A stretch of DNA of 64,000 bases, taken from assembly GCF_000317285.1 (NCBI RefSeq), contig NZ_AJLN01000149.1, forward strand, positions 1 to 64,000. Reading direction: 5' to 3'. The notes beneath the pieces are model-generated. The model did no database searches and had not been told where the DNA came from. It worked only from the letters and a program-made list of their open reading frames with translations. The translations under genes and the position numbers were made by a program. Below are positions 56,201 to 63,062 of this stretch, in pieces (the first letter of the stretch is position 1; every line of letters begins with the position of its first letter). This DNA comes from Chlorogloeopsis fritschii PCC 6912 (GTDB lineage: Bacteria > Cyanobacteriota > Cyanobacteriia > Cyanobacteriales > Nostocaceae).

Positions 56201-57713
56201 CATCACACCCAATGGTAAAATTGACCGTGGTGCTTTACCCAAACCCGAACTTCAGGAACTAGAAAATACTTTTATTGCTGCTCGCACTAATACAGAAATA
56301 ACTTTGGTAAAACTTTGGTCTGAAGTTTTGGGAGTAGAAAAAGTAGGTATTAATGATAATTTCTTTGAGTTAGGGGGAAATTCTTTATTAACAACCAAGT
56401 TAATCCTTAAAATTCGTGCAGCTTTTCAGGTGGATTTACCTTTACGTGCTTTATTTGAGTCGCCTACTGTGGCTAGTTTAGCTATTAATTTAGAAAAATT
56501 TCAGCAAGCAGACTATAATCATGAGTTGAGTCAAGAAAATATTATAGATTGGCATAAAGAAACAATTCTTGAGTCAACAATTTACCCAAAAACTCCTTGG
56601 AGACAACCAGAAACTGAACCGAATTATATATTATTAACAGGAGCAACAGGTTTTTTAGGTGCATTTTTATTATTTGAACTTTTGCAGCAAACTCACGCAA
56701 ATATTTATTGTTTAGTTCGCGATAGTGATTTAGAAGTAGGTAAGAAAAAACTAGAAAAGGCTTTAGAATCTTATTTAATCTGGGATGAAAGTTTTAGTCA
56801 GAGAATTATTCCCGTGATTGGAGACTTATCTCAACCATTACTTGGGTTGAATGAGTGTGAGTTCCAAAACTTGGCTAATCAAATTGATGTTATTTATCAT
56901 AATGGTGCTTGGGTACATCATATTTATCCTTACTCTGTTTTAAAAGCTGCCAATGTTCTGGGAACGCAAGAAATCTTGAGATTAGCTTGTCAAGTCAAAA
57001 CTAAACCAGTACATTTTATTTCTACTGCAAGTATTTTTTCACCTTTGAAAGAATCGGCAGTTACAGTAGCGACAGAAACAGACAGCATCGATGATTATCC
57101 AGTACCCAGCAACGGTTATGTACAAACCAAATGGGTATGTGAGAAGTTAATTAAAGCTGCTCAAGCAAGAGGTTTACCAATTAGTATTTACAGAATTGGT
57201 AGGGTTTCAGGTCACAGTGAAAGCGGAGTTTTTAACGTCAATGACTTTGTATATAAATTAATTATTGGTTGTGTTCAGCTTGGTTGTGTTCCTGACTGTG
57301 ACCTTCAAGAGGATATTATGCCTGTTGATTATGTGAGCCAAGCGATTATTTATCTCTCAAGACAAGATAAATCTGTAGGCAAAGCATTTCATCTAGTAAA
57401 TAATCAACTTTTACACACGGATAAATTATTGGAGGTAATTCAATCCTTTGGTCATCAGATACAACAAATACCTTACGAAGATTGGCGCTTAAGATTGATA
57501 AATTTAGCTGCTTCACCAAATCATCCTTTATATACACTTGTGCCATTTTTCTTAGGTAATGCCTCTCAAGAGTCAGGAGTTTTAAAGTGGGATTGTCAAA
57601 ATGCGATCGCAGGATTATCTAACTCACAAATTATCTGTCCAGATATTGATGAAAAATTATTGTCTACCTATATTTCATATTTAGGTAAACAAGGATTTTT
57701 AGACACAAAATAG
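53223..57713 (+). CDS. Terminal NRPS: C-A(Orn-like)-PCP-reductase
   Basis: The 1496-residue final module starts with a docking-like helix (MSNLLQKIAELSPEKR), then a C domain (HHIISDGWS) and an A domain reading D-V-G-E-L-C-S-I-D. This is nearly the same as the Orn-like A domain at 36.2-37.4 kb, and the DNA around the pocket is also very similar. The PCP has Ser1054 (LGGNSL). The C-terminus (1130-1496) is a thioester reductase of the extended SDR type: LTGATGFLG at 1138, Tyr1299-x3-Lys1303. It uses NAD(P)H to release the chain as an aldehyde, or as an alcohol after two rounds. There is no thioesterase in the locus, so release is reductive. Confidence 0.92.
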   Translation: MSNLLQKIAELSPEKRALLLQKLNQQKGKVSQAKIQPQSRDIENFPLSFAQQRLWFFSQLEPESSAYNIPTALRLTGRLNVVALEKSLNEIVRRHEILRTTFTVINGEPVQVIGAAAKLQLPIIDLQTIPKPERETEALRLAMLEAQTPFNLENGSLLRVSLLRLGETDHVILFTMHHIISDGWSTGILIRECTTLYTACDRGQTCNLPQLPIQYVDFAVWQRQWLQGEVLNNQLNYWKQQLGGDLPVLELPTDRPRPAIQTDRGATQSFIFSKSLAAALKNLSQQEGVTLFMTLLAAFKILLHRYTQQNDILVGTPIANRNRSEIEGLIGFFVNTLVLRSNLTGNPTFRELLQRVREVTLGAYAHQDLPFEQLVEELQPERDLSHNSLFQVMFILQNAHTEVLHLPDLTINPLQVENKTANFDLTLSMVETETELRGAIEYNTDLFDADRITRILGHFQTLLQGIVAHPDKNLSDLALLTTVENQQILTTWNSNQIYVPQQCIHRLFEAQVEKTPDAVAVVFGKEQLTYRELNQRANQLAHYLRTQGVKPEVLVGIYLERSCELVVGILGILKPGGAYLPLDPIYPQERLAYMLEDAQVSIILTQEKLVDNLPIHNAQIICIDSDWRQIASETIENPVSEVSPDNLAYVIYTSGSTGKSKGVMIEHHSLVNAYLAWEEAYQLQTSTTSHLQMASFSFDVFSGDLVRALCSGGKLVLCPREFLLEPEKLYQLMLQEKVDCAEFVPGVLRNLVQYLEQSQQRLDFMKLLVCGSDSWYVQEYEKFRQLCSSQTRLINSFGLTEATIDSTYFETGKTNLSVEQLVPIGKPFANTKIYILDYYLQPLPVGVTGEIYIGGAGLARGYFNRPDLTAEKFIPNFFAQEPGEYLYRTGDLGRWLPDGNIELIGRLDNQVKLRGFRIELGEIEAVLGTHPMVKESVVLVREDRPKQQQLVAYVVPELTYFNKIKSTDLHQFLQEQLPSYMIPSAFVIFESFPITPNGKIDRGALPKPELQELENTFIAARTNTEITLVKLWSEVLGVEKVGINDNFFELGGNSLLTTKLILKIRAAFQVDLPLRALFESPTVASLAINLEKFQQADYNHELSQENIIDWHKETILESTIYPKTPWRQPETEPNYILLTGATGFLGAFLLFELLQQTHANIYCLVRDSDLEVGKKKLEKALESYLIWDESFSQRIIPVIGDLSQPLLGLNECEFQNLANQIDVIYHNGAWVHHIYPYSVLKAANVLGTQEILRLACQVKTKPVHFISTASIFSPLKESAVTVATETDSIDDYPVPSNGYVQTKWVCEKLIKAAQARGLPISIYRIGRVSGHSESGVFNVNDFVYKLIIGCVQLGCVPDCDLQEDIMPVDYVSQAIIYLSRQDKSVGKAFHLVNNQLLHTDKLLEVIQSFGHQIQQIPYEDWRLRLINLAASPNHPLYTLVPFFLGNASQESGVLKWDCQNAIAGLSNSQIICPDIDEKLLSTYISYLGKQGFLDTK

Positions 57714-57756
57714 CCACTAATCCGCAAATAAACTTGATTAAAACTAACTAAACATC

Positions 57757-59181
57757 ATGCAAACACAAGAACTGAAGTTACAACAACTGCCTAATCACAA
57801 TAGTCTCAACAATCATCAACGGCAGTATCTTAGTGATTTTATTAAACGCTACAACCAAAAAACACCAAAATCTAAACAACAAGCGCAAGCATACCGCCAT
57901 GTTTTAGCTGATGTCCGAGGTTCAGCAGGATTTCGCGCTGCTATTAAAGAAATTGTCTATCCTATCGTTGGTAAATATGCCTCTGGTTCGCGGATGTGGG
58001 ACATAGATGGCAACGAATATGTAGATTTAATGATGGGTTTTGGCGTGAATTTGTTTGGCTATAATCCAGCATTTATCAAAGAAGCTCTGACAGAAAGATT
58101 AGAACAAGGTATCCACATTGGGCCACAATCAGACTTAGCGGGTGAAGTAGCAGAGTTATTCTCTGAACTAACTGGAATGGAACGCGTAACTTTCAGCAAT
58201 ACAGGTACAGAAGCAGTAATGACTGCTTTGCGTCTTGCACGCGCCGCTACAAATCGTCACAAAATTGCTATGTTTTCTGGCTCCTATCATGGACATTCTG
58301 ATACTAGTTTGGTTAAAGCCCAAATTCAGGATGAAATTACACAAGTAGTACCAATGTTTCCTGGGGTATCTCCCAGCGTTGCTGCAGATGCTTTAGTTTT
58401 GCAATATGGAAATCTTGAGTCTTTAGAAACAATCAAAGAACATCAGACAGAATTAGCTGCTGTCATTGTTGAACCTGTACAAAATAGCCGCCCAGATATC
58501 CAACCAAAAGAGTTTTTGCATCAGTTGAGACAATTAACAAAAGATGCAGGAATAGTGTTAATTTTCGATGAAATGCTTACTGGTTTCCGTATTCATCCAA
58601 GTGGGGCGCAAGCATGGTTTGGTGTACAAGCTGATATTGCTACTTACGGAAAAATTGTAGGTGGCGGTATGCCCATTGGTGTTATCGCTGGTAAAGCCAA
58701 ATATATGGATAGAATTGATGGCGGAATGTGGAATTTTGGCGATACATCTGCTCCACAGGAGAAGACAACATTTTTTGCTGGTACTTACTGCAAGCATCCT
58801 TTATCTATGGTAGCAGCAAGGGCAGTTCTCAAATATCTCAAAACACAAGGCCCCACTCTTCAAGAACAATTAAATCACCGTACTTCTCAATTTATCCAAC
58901 AATTAAATTCCTATTTTGAAGAGGATGGAGTGCCAATTAAATTGGCAAATTTTGGTTCTATTTTTAACGATGTGCCTTTCGGCGATCCATCTAATATTGA
59001 CAATTTGCCTGCGTCAGAAAACATGGATTTAATTTATTATCATCTAATACATAAAGGTATATTTCTTCGTCCTGGCGGTGGTTTATTATCTACAGCACAT
59101 ACGGATGATGATTTAAATTCTATTATCCAAGCAGTTAAGGAGAGCATTCAAGAATTGCGAAATGGTGGTTTTTTACCATAG
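57757..59181 (+). CDS. Class III PLP aminotransferase (GSA-aminomutase-like)
   Basis: This 474-residue enzyme has fold-type I class III motifs: SNTGTEAVMTALRLAR for phosphate binding, SGSYHGHSD, IFDEMLTGFR (Asp contacts the PLP ring), and the PLP lysine Lys299 in YGKIVGGGMPIG. It resembles glutamate-1-semialdehyde aminomutase and the aminotransferase domains of lipopeptide PKSs. Directly after a reductase-ending NRPS it could convert the released aldehyde to a primary amine, as MxcL does in myxochelin B formation. Alternatively it could aminate the beta-ketone left by the defective KR of PKS1. The first fits gene order better. About 43 bp separate it from the terminal NRPS. Confidence 0.85.
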   Translation: MQTQELKLQQLPNHNSLNNHQRQYLSDFIKRYNQKTPKSKQQAQAYRHVLADVRGSAGFRAAIKEIVYPIVGKYASGSRMWDIDGNEYVDLMMGFGVNLFGYNPAFIKEALTERLEQGIHIGPQSDLAGEVAELFSELTGMERVTFSNTGTEAVMTALRLARAATNRHKIAMFSGSYHGHSDTSLVKAQIQDEITQVVPMFPGVSPSVAADALVLQYGNLESLETIKEHQTELAAVIVEPVQNSRPDIQPKEFLHQLRQLTKDAGIVLIFDEMLTGFRIHPSGAQAWFGVQADIATYGKIVGGGMPIGVIAGKAKYMDRIDGGMWNFGDTSAPQEKTTFFAGTYCKHPLSMVAARAVLKYLKTQGPTLQEQLNHRTSQFIQQLNSYFEEDGVPIKLANFGSIFNDVPFGDPSNIDNLPASENMDLIYYHLIHKGIFLRPGGGLLSTAHTDDDLNSIIQAVKESIQELRNGGFLP

Positions 59182-59219
59182 TTGTGAGATTAACTTTTTA
59201 ACAATTAGGAGTTGGTTGA

Positions 59220-59969
59220 ATGGTTACAGCAAATCTTAACACTAAATATGACTTGTGGGCGCATATTTATAATCAGTATTGGGGAGCAAAATACTGTGAA
59301 CACAATTTGCCGCCTTTTGAAAAATTACTACAAAAATTTCATATGTATCAAGGCGCAAATATCCTTGATTTATGTTGTGGTACTGGACACATGGCACAAC
59401 ATTTAATCGAGCAAGGTTATCAAGTTACAGGTCTTGATATTTCTGAAGCAATGTTGCGATATGCGCGTGAGAATGCACCAAATGCTCAATTTATTTGTGA
59501 TGATGCTAGATTTTTTAATTTGCCACCTACTTTTGATGCTGTGATTTCTCCTAGTGGCAGCCTCAATCATATGTTGACTATTGAAGAACTGCAACAAGTC
59601 TTCGCGAAAGTGTATAATTCTCTGCTAAATAATGGAGTTTTTTTGTTTGCTTTGAATTTAGAAGATGGTTATACATCATGGAATGGTGCAATCACAGATG
59701 GTGATGTGAAAAACGATTACGCTTGGGCTTGTTGTGATAACTATAATCCAGAAGAAAAAATTGGACAATTTAAAATAACTATCTTTCAACAGGTAGAAGA
59801 ATCTTGGCAACGTTTAGATATTACAAATCTGGTTAAGGCTTATTCTCAAGCCGAAATTATATCTACGCTTGCAAGTGTAGGTTTTACAGATATCAGTGTT
59901 TATGATATGCAGGGAAATCCAGCAAGTGCAGAATATAATGACTTTGCTATTTTTGCTAGTCGGAAGTAG
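59220..59969 (+). CDS. Class I SAM-dependent methyltransferase
   Basis: The 249-residue protein has the SAM-binding motif ILDLCCGTGHMAQHL (about 43-57), an acidic residue ending the second strand (VTGLDISEAML), and the motif IV region FDAVISPSGSLNHM. AGGAG at 59207-59211 supports the ATG at 59220. No membrane segment is seen. It probably methylates a hydroxyl or amine of the siderophore, perhaps the terminal amine made by the preceding aminotransferase, but the target cannot be read. It is 38 bp after the aminotransferase and 31 bp before the MbtH gene. Confidence 0.85.
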   Translation: MVTANLNTKYDLWAHIYNQYWGAKYCEHNLPPFEKLLQKFHMYQGANILDLCCGTGHMAQHLIEQGYQVTGLDISEAMLRYARENAPNAQFICDDARFFNLPPTFDAVISPSGSLNHMLTIEELQQVFAKVYNSLLNNGVFLFALNLEDGYTSWNGAITDGDVKNDYAWACCDNYNPEEKIGQFKITIFQQVEESWQRLDITNLVKAYSQAEIISTLASVGFTDISVYDMQGNPASAEYNDFAIFASRK

Positions 59970-60000
59970 GTTGAAAATGTAAACAAGTTGGAGTCAAAAA

Positions 60001-60224
60001 TGAGCAGGATAGATACAGAAGACAGAACAATTTATAAAGTTGTAGTTAATGATGAAGAGCAATATTCAATTTGGCCTGCTGAACGAGAAAATGCACTAGG
60101 TTGGAGAGATGCGGGTAAAAGTGGACTCAAATCAGAATGTCTGGAATATGTTAAAGAAGTGTGGACTGATATGAGACCCCTAAGTTTAAGGAAGAAAATG
60201 GAGGAGTGGTCTGGTAAAAATTAA
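60001..60224 (+). CDS. MbtH-family NRPS accessory protein
   Basis: This 74-residue protein carries the family pattern: QYSIWPAE, LGWRDAG, CLEYVKEVWTDMRPLSLR, and the conserved tryptophans. MbtH proteins bind A domains and are needed for solubility or activation by some of them, so it probably serves one or more of the seven A domains here. The start is ATG 60001, 7 bp after GGAG (59990-59993); a TTG at 59988 overlaps that site and is rejected. It is the last gene of the operon and is followed by terminator-like hairpins. Confidence 0.93.
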
Positions 60225-60250
60225 TACTTAGATAAAATTTGTATCTTTAT

Positions 60251-60288
60251 TTGTAGAGAAGTTAAACCTCTCTACAATTATTTTATAG
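60251..60288 (+). terminator. Terminator-like hairpin after the MbtH gene
   Basis: TTGTAGAGA (60251-60259) pairs exactly with TCTCTACAA (60269-60277) around a 9-base loop, followed by TTATTTTATA. It lies 27 bp after the last gene of the synthase operon. Confidence 0.6.
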
Positions 60289-60325
60289 CAATCCTATTTG
60301 AGTTTTGAAAATCAGTGGGCTTCAG

Positions 60326-60360
60326 AACCCTGACTTTTGTAAAAAGTCGGGGTTATTATT
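60326..60360 (+). terminator. Second terminator-like hairpin
   Basis: AACCCTGACTTTT (60326-60338) pairs with AAAAGTCGGGGTT (60342-60354) through 13 pairs including one T-G, with a GTA loop, then ATTATT. This CCCGACTTTT hairpin type is common at cyanobacterial gene ends. Confidence 0.6.
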
Positions 60361-60367
60361 GTTCAGA

Positions 60368-60401
60368 GATGCTTGTGGATGCGATCGCATCCACAAGCAT
60401 C
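60368..60401. repeat. Perfect 34-bp palindrome centred on HIP1
   Basis: Every base from 60368 to 60401 pairs with its mirror position around the centre between 60384 and 60385; the middle eight bases are GCGATCGC. The outer arm begins GATGCTTGTGG. Perfect symmetry without a loop fits a cruciform-prone repeat or binding site better than a terminator. Confidence 0.85.
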
Positions 60402-60514
60402 ATTAGATAAACTAATTGTTTAAGGCTGAACTGATGTAGCTTGAGTAAGCTAAAGATAGAAACCGATTAAAAAGCTCTATCAGTGAATCAGCCAGCGGCA
60501 AGCGCTAAAATATA

Positions 60515-61339
60515 ATGCTTAGAATAATTATTTTTTTTCTGGTTATTGGGCTAATTATCACAGGAATTTTAATTTATCCTCTCTTAAATAAACAGCGACG
60601 CAACCGTCTTAAACGTCGTCCTTTCCCGCCACTGTGGAATGCCATTATTGAGAATAATCTTCCTATTTACCTCCGTCTTTCTGCTGCTGAACGCAGACAG
60701 TTGCATGGACATATTCAAGTTTTCTTAGCAGAAAAACAATTCATTGGCTGTAAAGGATTGCAGGTAACAGAAGAAATGAAAGTGACTGTTGCTGCTGTTG
60801 CTTGTTTGCTTCTTTTCAATGAACGAGGAGAATATTTTTCTAAACTTCGTTCGATTTTAATTTATCCCAGTACTTATGTGGTTACTGAAACCGTTGCGAG
60901 CGGAGATTATATTGTCGAGGAAAGACGCGTAGCAAGATTGGGGGAATCGTGGAGTCGCGATCAACTAGTACTGTCTTGGGAACAGGTGCAACAAGACATT
61001 GGCAACTGGAGTGATGGGCATAACGTTGTTTTGCATGAATTTGCCCATCAGTTGGATCAAGAGGATGGTAAAGCAGAGGGCGTTCCGATTTTGCCAAGAA
61101 AATCAGACTATCCCGTTTGGGCACAGGTGATGGCAGAAGAATATCAATTACTTTGTCATGATGTTCAACAAGGTGTAAAGACTGTGATGGATAGTTATGG
61201 TGCGACTAATCCCGCAGAATTTTTTGCCGTAGCGACTGAGACTTTTTTTGAGAAACCACAGCAATTACTGAATCAGCATTCGACACTTTATAAGTTACTG
61301 CAACGCTACTATCAAGTAGATCCTGTGCAATGGGTTTGA
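60515..61339 (+). CDS. MtfA-like zinc peptidase (M90 family)
   Basis: The 274-residue protein has an N-terminal hydrophobic helix (about 2-22) and the zinc-protease motif HEFAH (174-178) in VVLHEFAHQLDQEDG. A conserved Glu region, NPAEFFAVATETFFEKP, lies further on. Length and motif set match MtfA/DgsA-like peptidases of family M90. In enterobacteria MtfA interacts with the repressor Mlc; no role is established for the cyanobacterial form. It lies after the terminators, so it is probably a separate unit unrelated to siderophore production. Confidence 0.88.
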   Translation: MLRIIIFFLVIGLIITGILIYPLLNKQRRNRLKRRPFPPLWNAIIENNLPIYLRLSAAERRQLHGHIQVFLAEKQFIGCKGLQVTEEMKVTVAAVACLLLFNERGEYFSKLRSILIYPSTYVVTETVASGDYIVEERRVARLGESWSRDQLVLSWEQVQQDIGNWSDGHNVVLHEFAHQLDQEDGKAEGVPILPRKSDYPVWAQVMAEEYQLLCHDVQQGVKTVMDSYGATNPAEFFAVATETFFEKPQQLLNQHSTLYKLLQRYYQVDPVQWV

Positions 61340-61390
61340 AAATTAGATTGGATGATGCCATTTCACGTTAATTACGATACACATGAATTT

Positions 61391-61420
61391 TGTAGAGACG
61401 CGATATATCGCGTCTCTACA
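61391..61420. repeat. Perfect 30-bp palindrome (GTAGAGACGCG repeat)
   Basis: Bases 61391-61420 are exactly self-complementary around CGATATATCG. The arm TGTAGAGACGCG is a well-known dispersed repeat arm in Nostocales. It is the only notable feature, apart from another GCGATCGC near 61492, in the 208-bp stretch 61340-61547. Confidence 0.8.
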
Positions 61421-61523
61421 TCCTGATTCATATCGCGATTCAGCAATGCCGAAAATTAGATTGAGTCAAGACGCCGCTTCTTTTTGTCAATGCGATCGCT
61501 TTGCTACTTTGAGGGTGCGTTAG

Positions 61524-61934
61524 GCTGGTTACAAAGTTGAGAGCGAGTTGGAATTATTTATAACAGATGCTAACAATAATCCTTCACTTTTTACAAAATT
61601 GTGTATTATTGCACCATTTCAAAAAATATATAATATTATTCAAAATGATTTTAGTAGAAATGAATTAGTTCAATCAACCACGATAAAAATAAAAAACTCA
61701 AATCGTAAATATCCTCTTCATAAATTGGGAGAAAGGATAGAACTGAAATTCATCATTGAAAATGAAGGCCCAGGTTATGCATTTGATGTTGTAGTTGAAC
61801 TTCTAGACATCGATAAAGGATTGATACCTGTTCAACCTGATCCTTTTGATCCTACCTATATTTTGTGCAATCGCACTTATGTATACTGTTGGGTGAGAGC
61901 GATGTCTAAGGACAGATTCTGCACGTATACGTAA
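61524..61934 (+). pseudogene. Unrecognised gene remnant
   Basis: An open stretch follows a TAG at 61521-61523 and ends at 61934. It has no ATG near its beginning (first possible start TTG 61548) and no ribosome site. The middle of its roughly 130 residues (LGERIELKFIIENEGPGYAFDVVVELLDID) looks like a beta-rich CARDB-type segment that usually sits inside larger proteins. The ending (CWVRAMSKDRFCTYT) looks unrelated, as if read through by chance. It is probably a fragment of a lost gene. No function is proposed. Confidence 0.35.
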
Positions 61935-62008
61935 GCATTAACCTCCACAACCCCTGTCTGAAGCTAACCCAACTATAATTAATAAGCAAGAGGCTCTCAG
62001 AGAAGAAC

Positions 62009-62395
62009 ATGACGACAGTTTCTATCTTGCCAATATCTGATGCAAATGGTGAGAGAATTTATCGAGCGATCGCACCAGATAAGCAATCAACTGGCAGAAC
62101 CGCAGGTGAAGCATTGGATGCTTTGACAGCTCAGTTAGAAGGTGACGAATTCAATGCATTACTACTGATCTAAAACTTTCGTCCTGACTGGTTTTTTAGT
62201 GTCGAGCAGCAAAAGCGTTTATCTGAGCTAATGAATCTCTGGCGTTCTGCCCGCGATCAAGGACAAACACTTTCCCGCGAACAGCAATCAGAGCTAGACA
62301 GCCTTGTTGAGGTTGAATTGAAAGCTACGACAGCTAGAACAGCAATCTTGTTGCAGCAGAAGCACCGATCGTGCAAGGAGATTAAAACTGGGTAA
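62009..62395 (+). pseudogene. Small conserved cyanobacterial protein gene broken by a stop
   Basis: A frame from ATG 62009 (MTTVSILPISDANGERIYRA) meets TAA at 62171-62173, then continues open in the same frame (NFRPDWFFSVEQQKRLSEL...) to TAA 62393-62395. As I recall the family, this second half is the normal continuation, with Gln (CAA) where TAA now stands, so one C-to-T change would explain the stop. The full protein would be about 128 residues, soluble and helical, with a Glu/Arg-rich second half. Its function is unknown to me. The two halves could still be made by read-through or re-initiation. Confidence 0.6.
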
Positions 62396-62411
62396 TGAGG
62401 CGATCGCAATT

Positions 62412-63005
62412 TCATTGACTAACTTTTAGCCACCCAAAAACCTGCTCTACTGTCAAATCTAGTGTTAAAAATTTTGGCATGGGCAGGCGATCGCTAGCTT
62501 TTAACTCTATCGATTCTTGTCCTAGAATAAATGCCAAAATTAACCGCTCATCTGGATCGATTAACCATCCTAGCTGAGTGCCATGCTTGAGGCAGTGCAA
62601 AATGTTACTAATAACTTTGGTAACTCTCTGTTCGGGTGAGAGAATTTCTACTGTCCAATCAGGATAGATATTAAACACATTGGGGACTTCGCCATCTGCT
62701 TCAAAAGGAATTCGTTCCCAAAGGAAAACAGTAGCATCAGGCACAATCGAGCGGTTACCATAGACGCTCGAAGAGCGGCTTCCCGCAGGGTAAGTACAGC
62801 GCAATTCTGGAAAGGCGAGGGCAATTTTTGACTTTTCTGCTACTTGATTCACAGCATCACAAAACTTGAGTTGCAGTCTTGAGTGTTTCCCTTGAGGCAT
62901 AGGTTTTTGGTAAATCTTACCGTCGATAAATTCACTGGCAGGCTTGGTTTCTGGCTGTTTGAGGAATTCTTCAAGCGTGAGTGACGGAGGAAGTGCTGTT
63001 GTCAT
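62412..63005 (-). CDS. Uma2-family putative endonuclease
   Basis: This 197-residue protein belongs to the Uma2 (DUF820) family, abundant in cyanobacteria, with a predicted PD-(D/E)xK nuclease fold. Visible parts are the N-terminal LTLEEFLKQPETKPASEFIDG, the core SIVPDATVFLWERIP, WTVEILSPEQ (acidic residue then hydrophobic strand), and GWLIDPDERLI. Family members are thought to be transposon-related or accessory nucleases, and function is unproven. It contains an insertion of about 12 residues (PAGSRSSSVYG) encoded by a dispersed palindromic repeat before SIVPD. The frame stays open. It is not part of the siderophore locus. Confidence 0.82.
   Translation of the reverse strand: MTTALPPSLTLEEFLKQPETKPASEFIDGKIYQKPMPQGKHSRLQLKFCDAVNQVAEKSKIALAFPELRCTYPAGSRSSSVYGNRSIVPDATVFLWERIPFEADGEVPNVFNIYPDWTVEILSPEQRVTKVISNILHCLKHGTQLGWLIDPDERLILAFILGQESIELKASDRLPMPKFLTLDLTVEQVFGWLKVSQ
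62761..62791. repeat. Dispersed palindromic repeat, copy 2, within Uma2
   Basis: It matches 29 of 31 positions of the intergenic unit at 6672-6702. On the minus strand it is translated as part of YPAGSRSSSVYG. An inner GCTC/GAGC hairpin is present in both copies. Confidence 0.8.
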
Positions 63006-63062
63006 AAACCAAAGCGCGATCGCGTTGCTACTGAGCCAAAATTTTATTAATAATATATATTC

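Noticed and set aside
59988-60000. TTG start for the MbtH protein
   Set aside because: It overlaps the GGAG ribosome site that serves ATG 60001.
61548-61934. Intact hypothetical gene
   Set aside because: No ATG or ribosome site, an upstream stop at 61521, and an unrelated-looking C-terminus; listed as a remnant.
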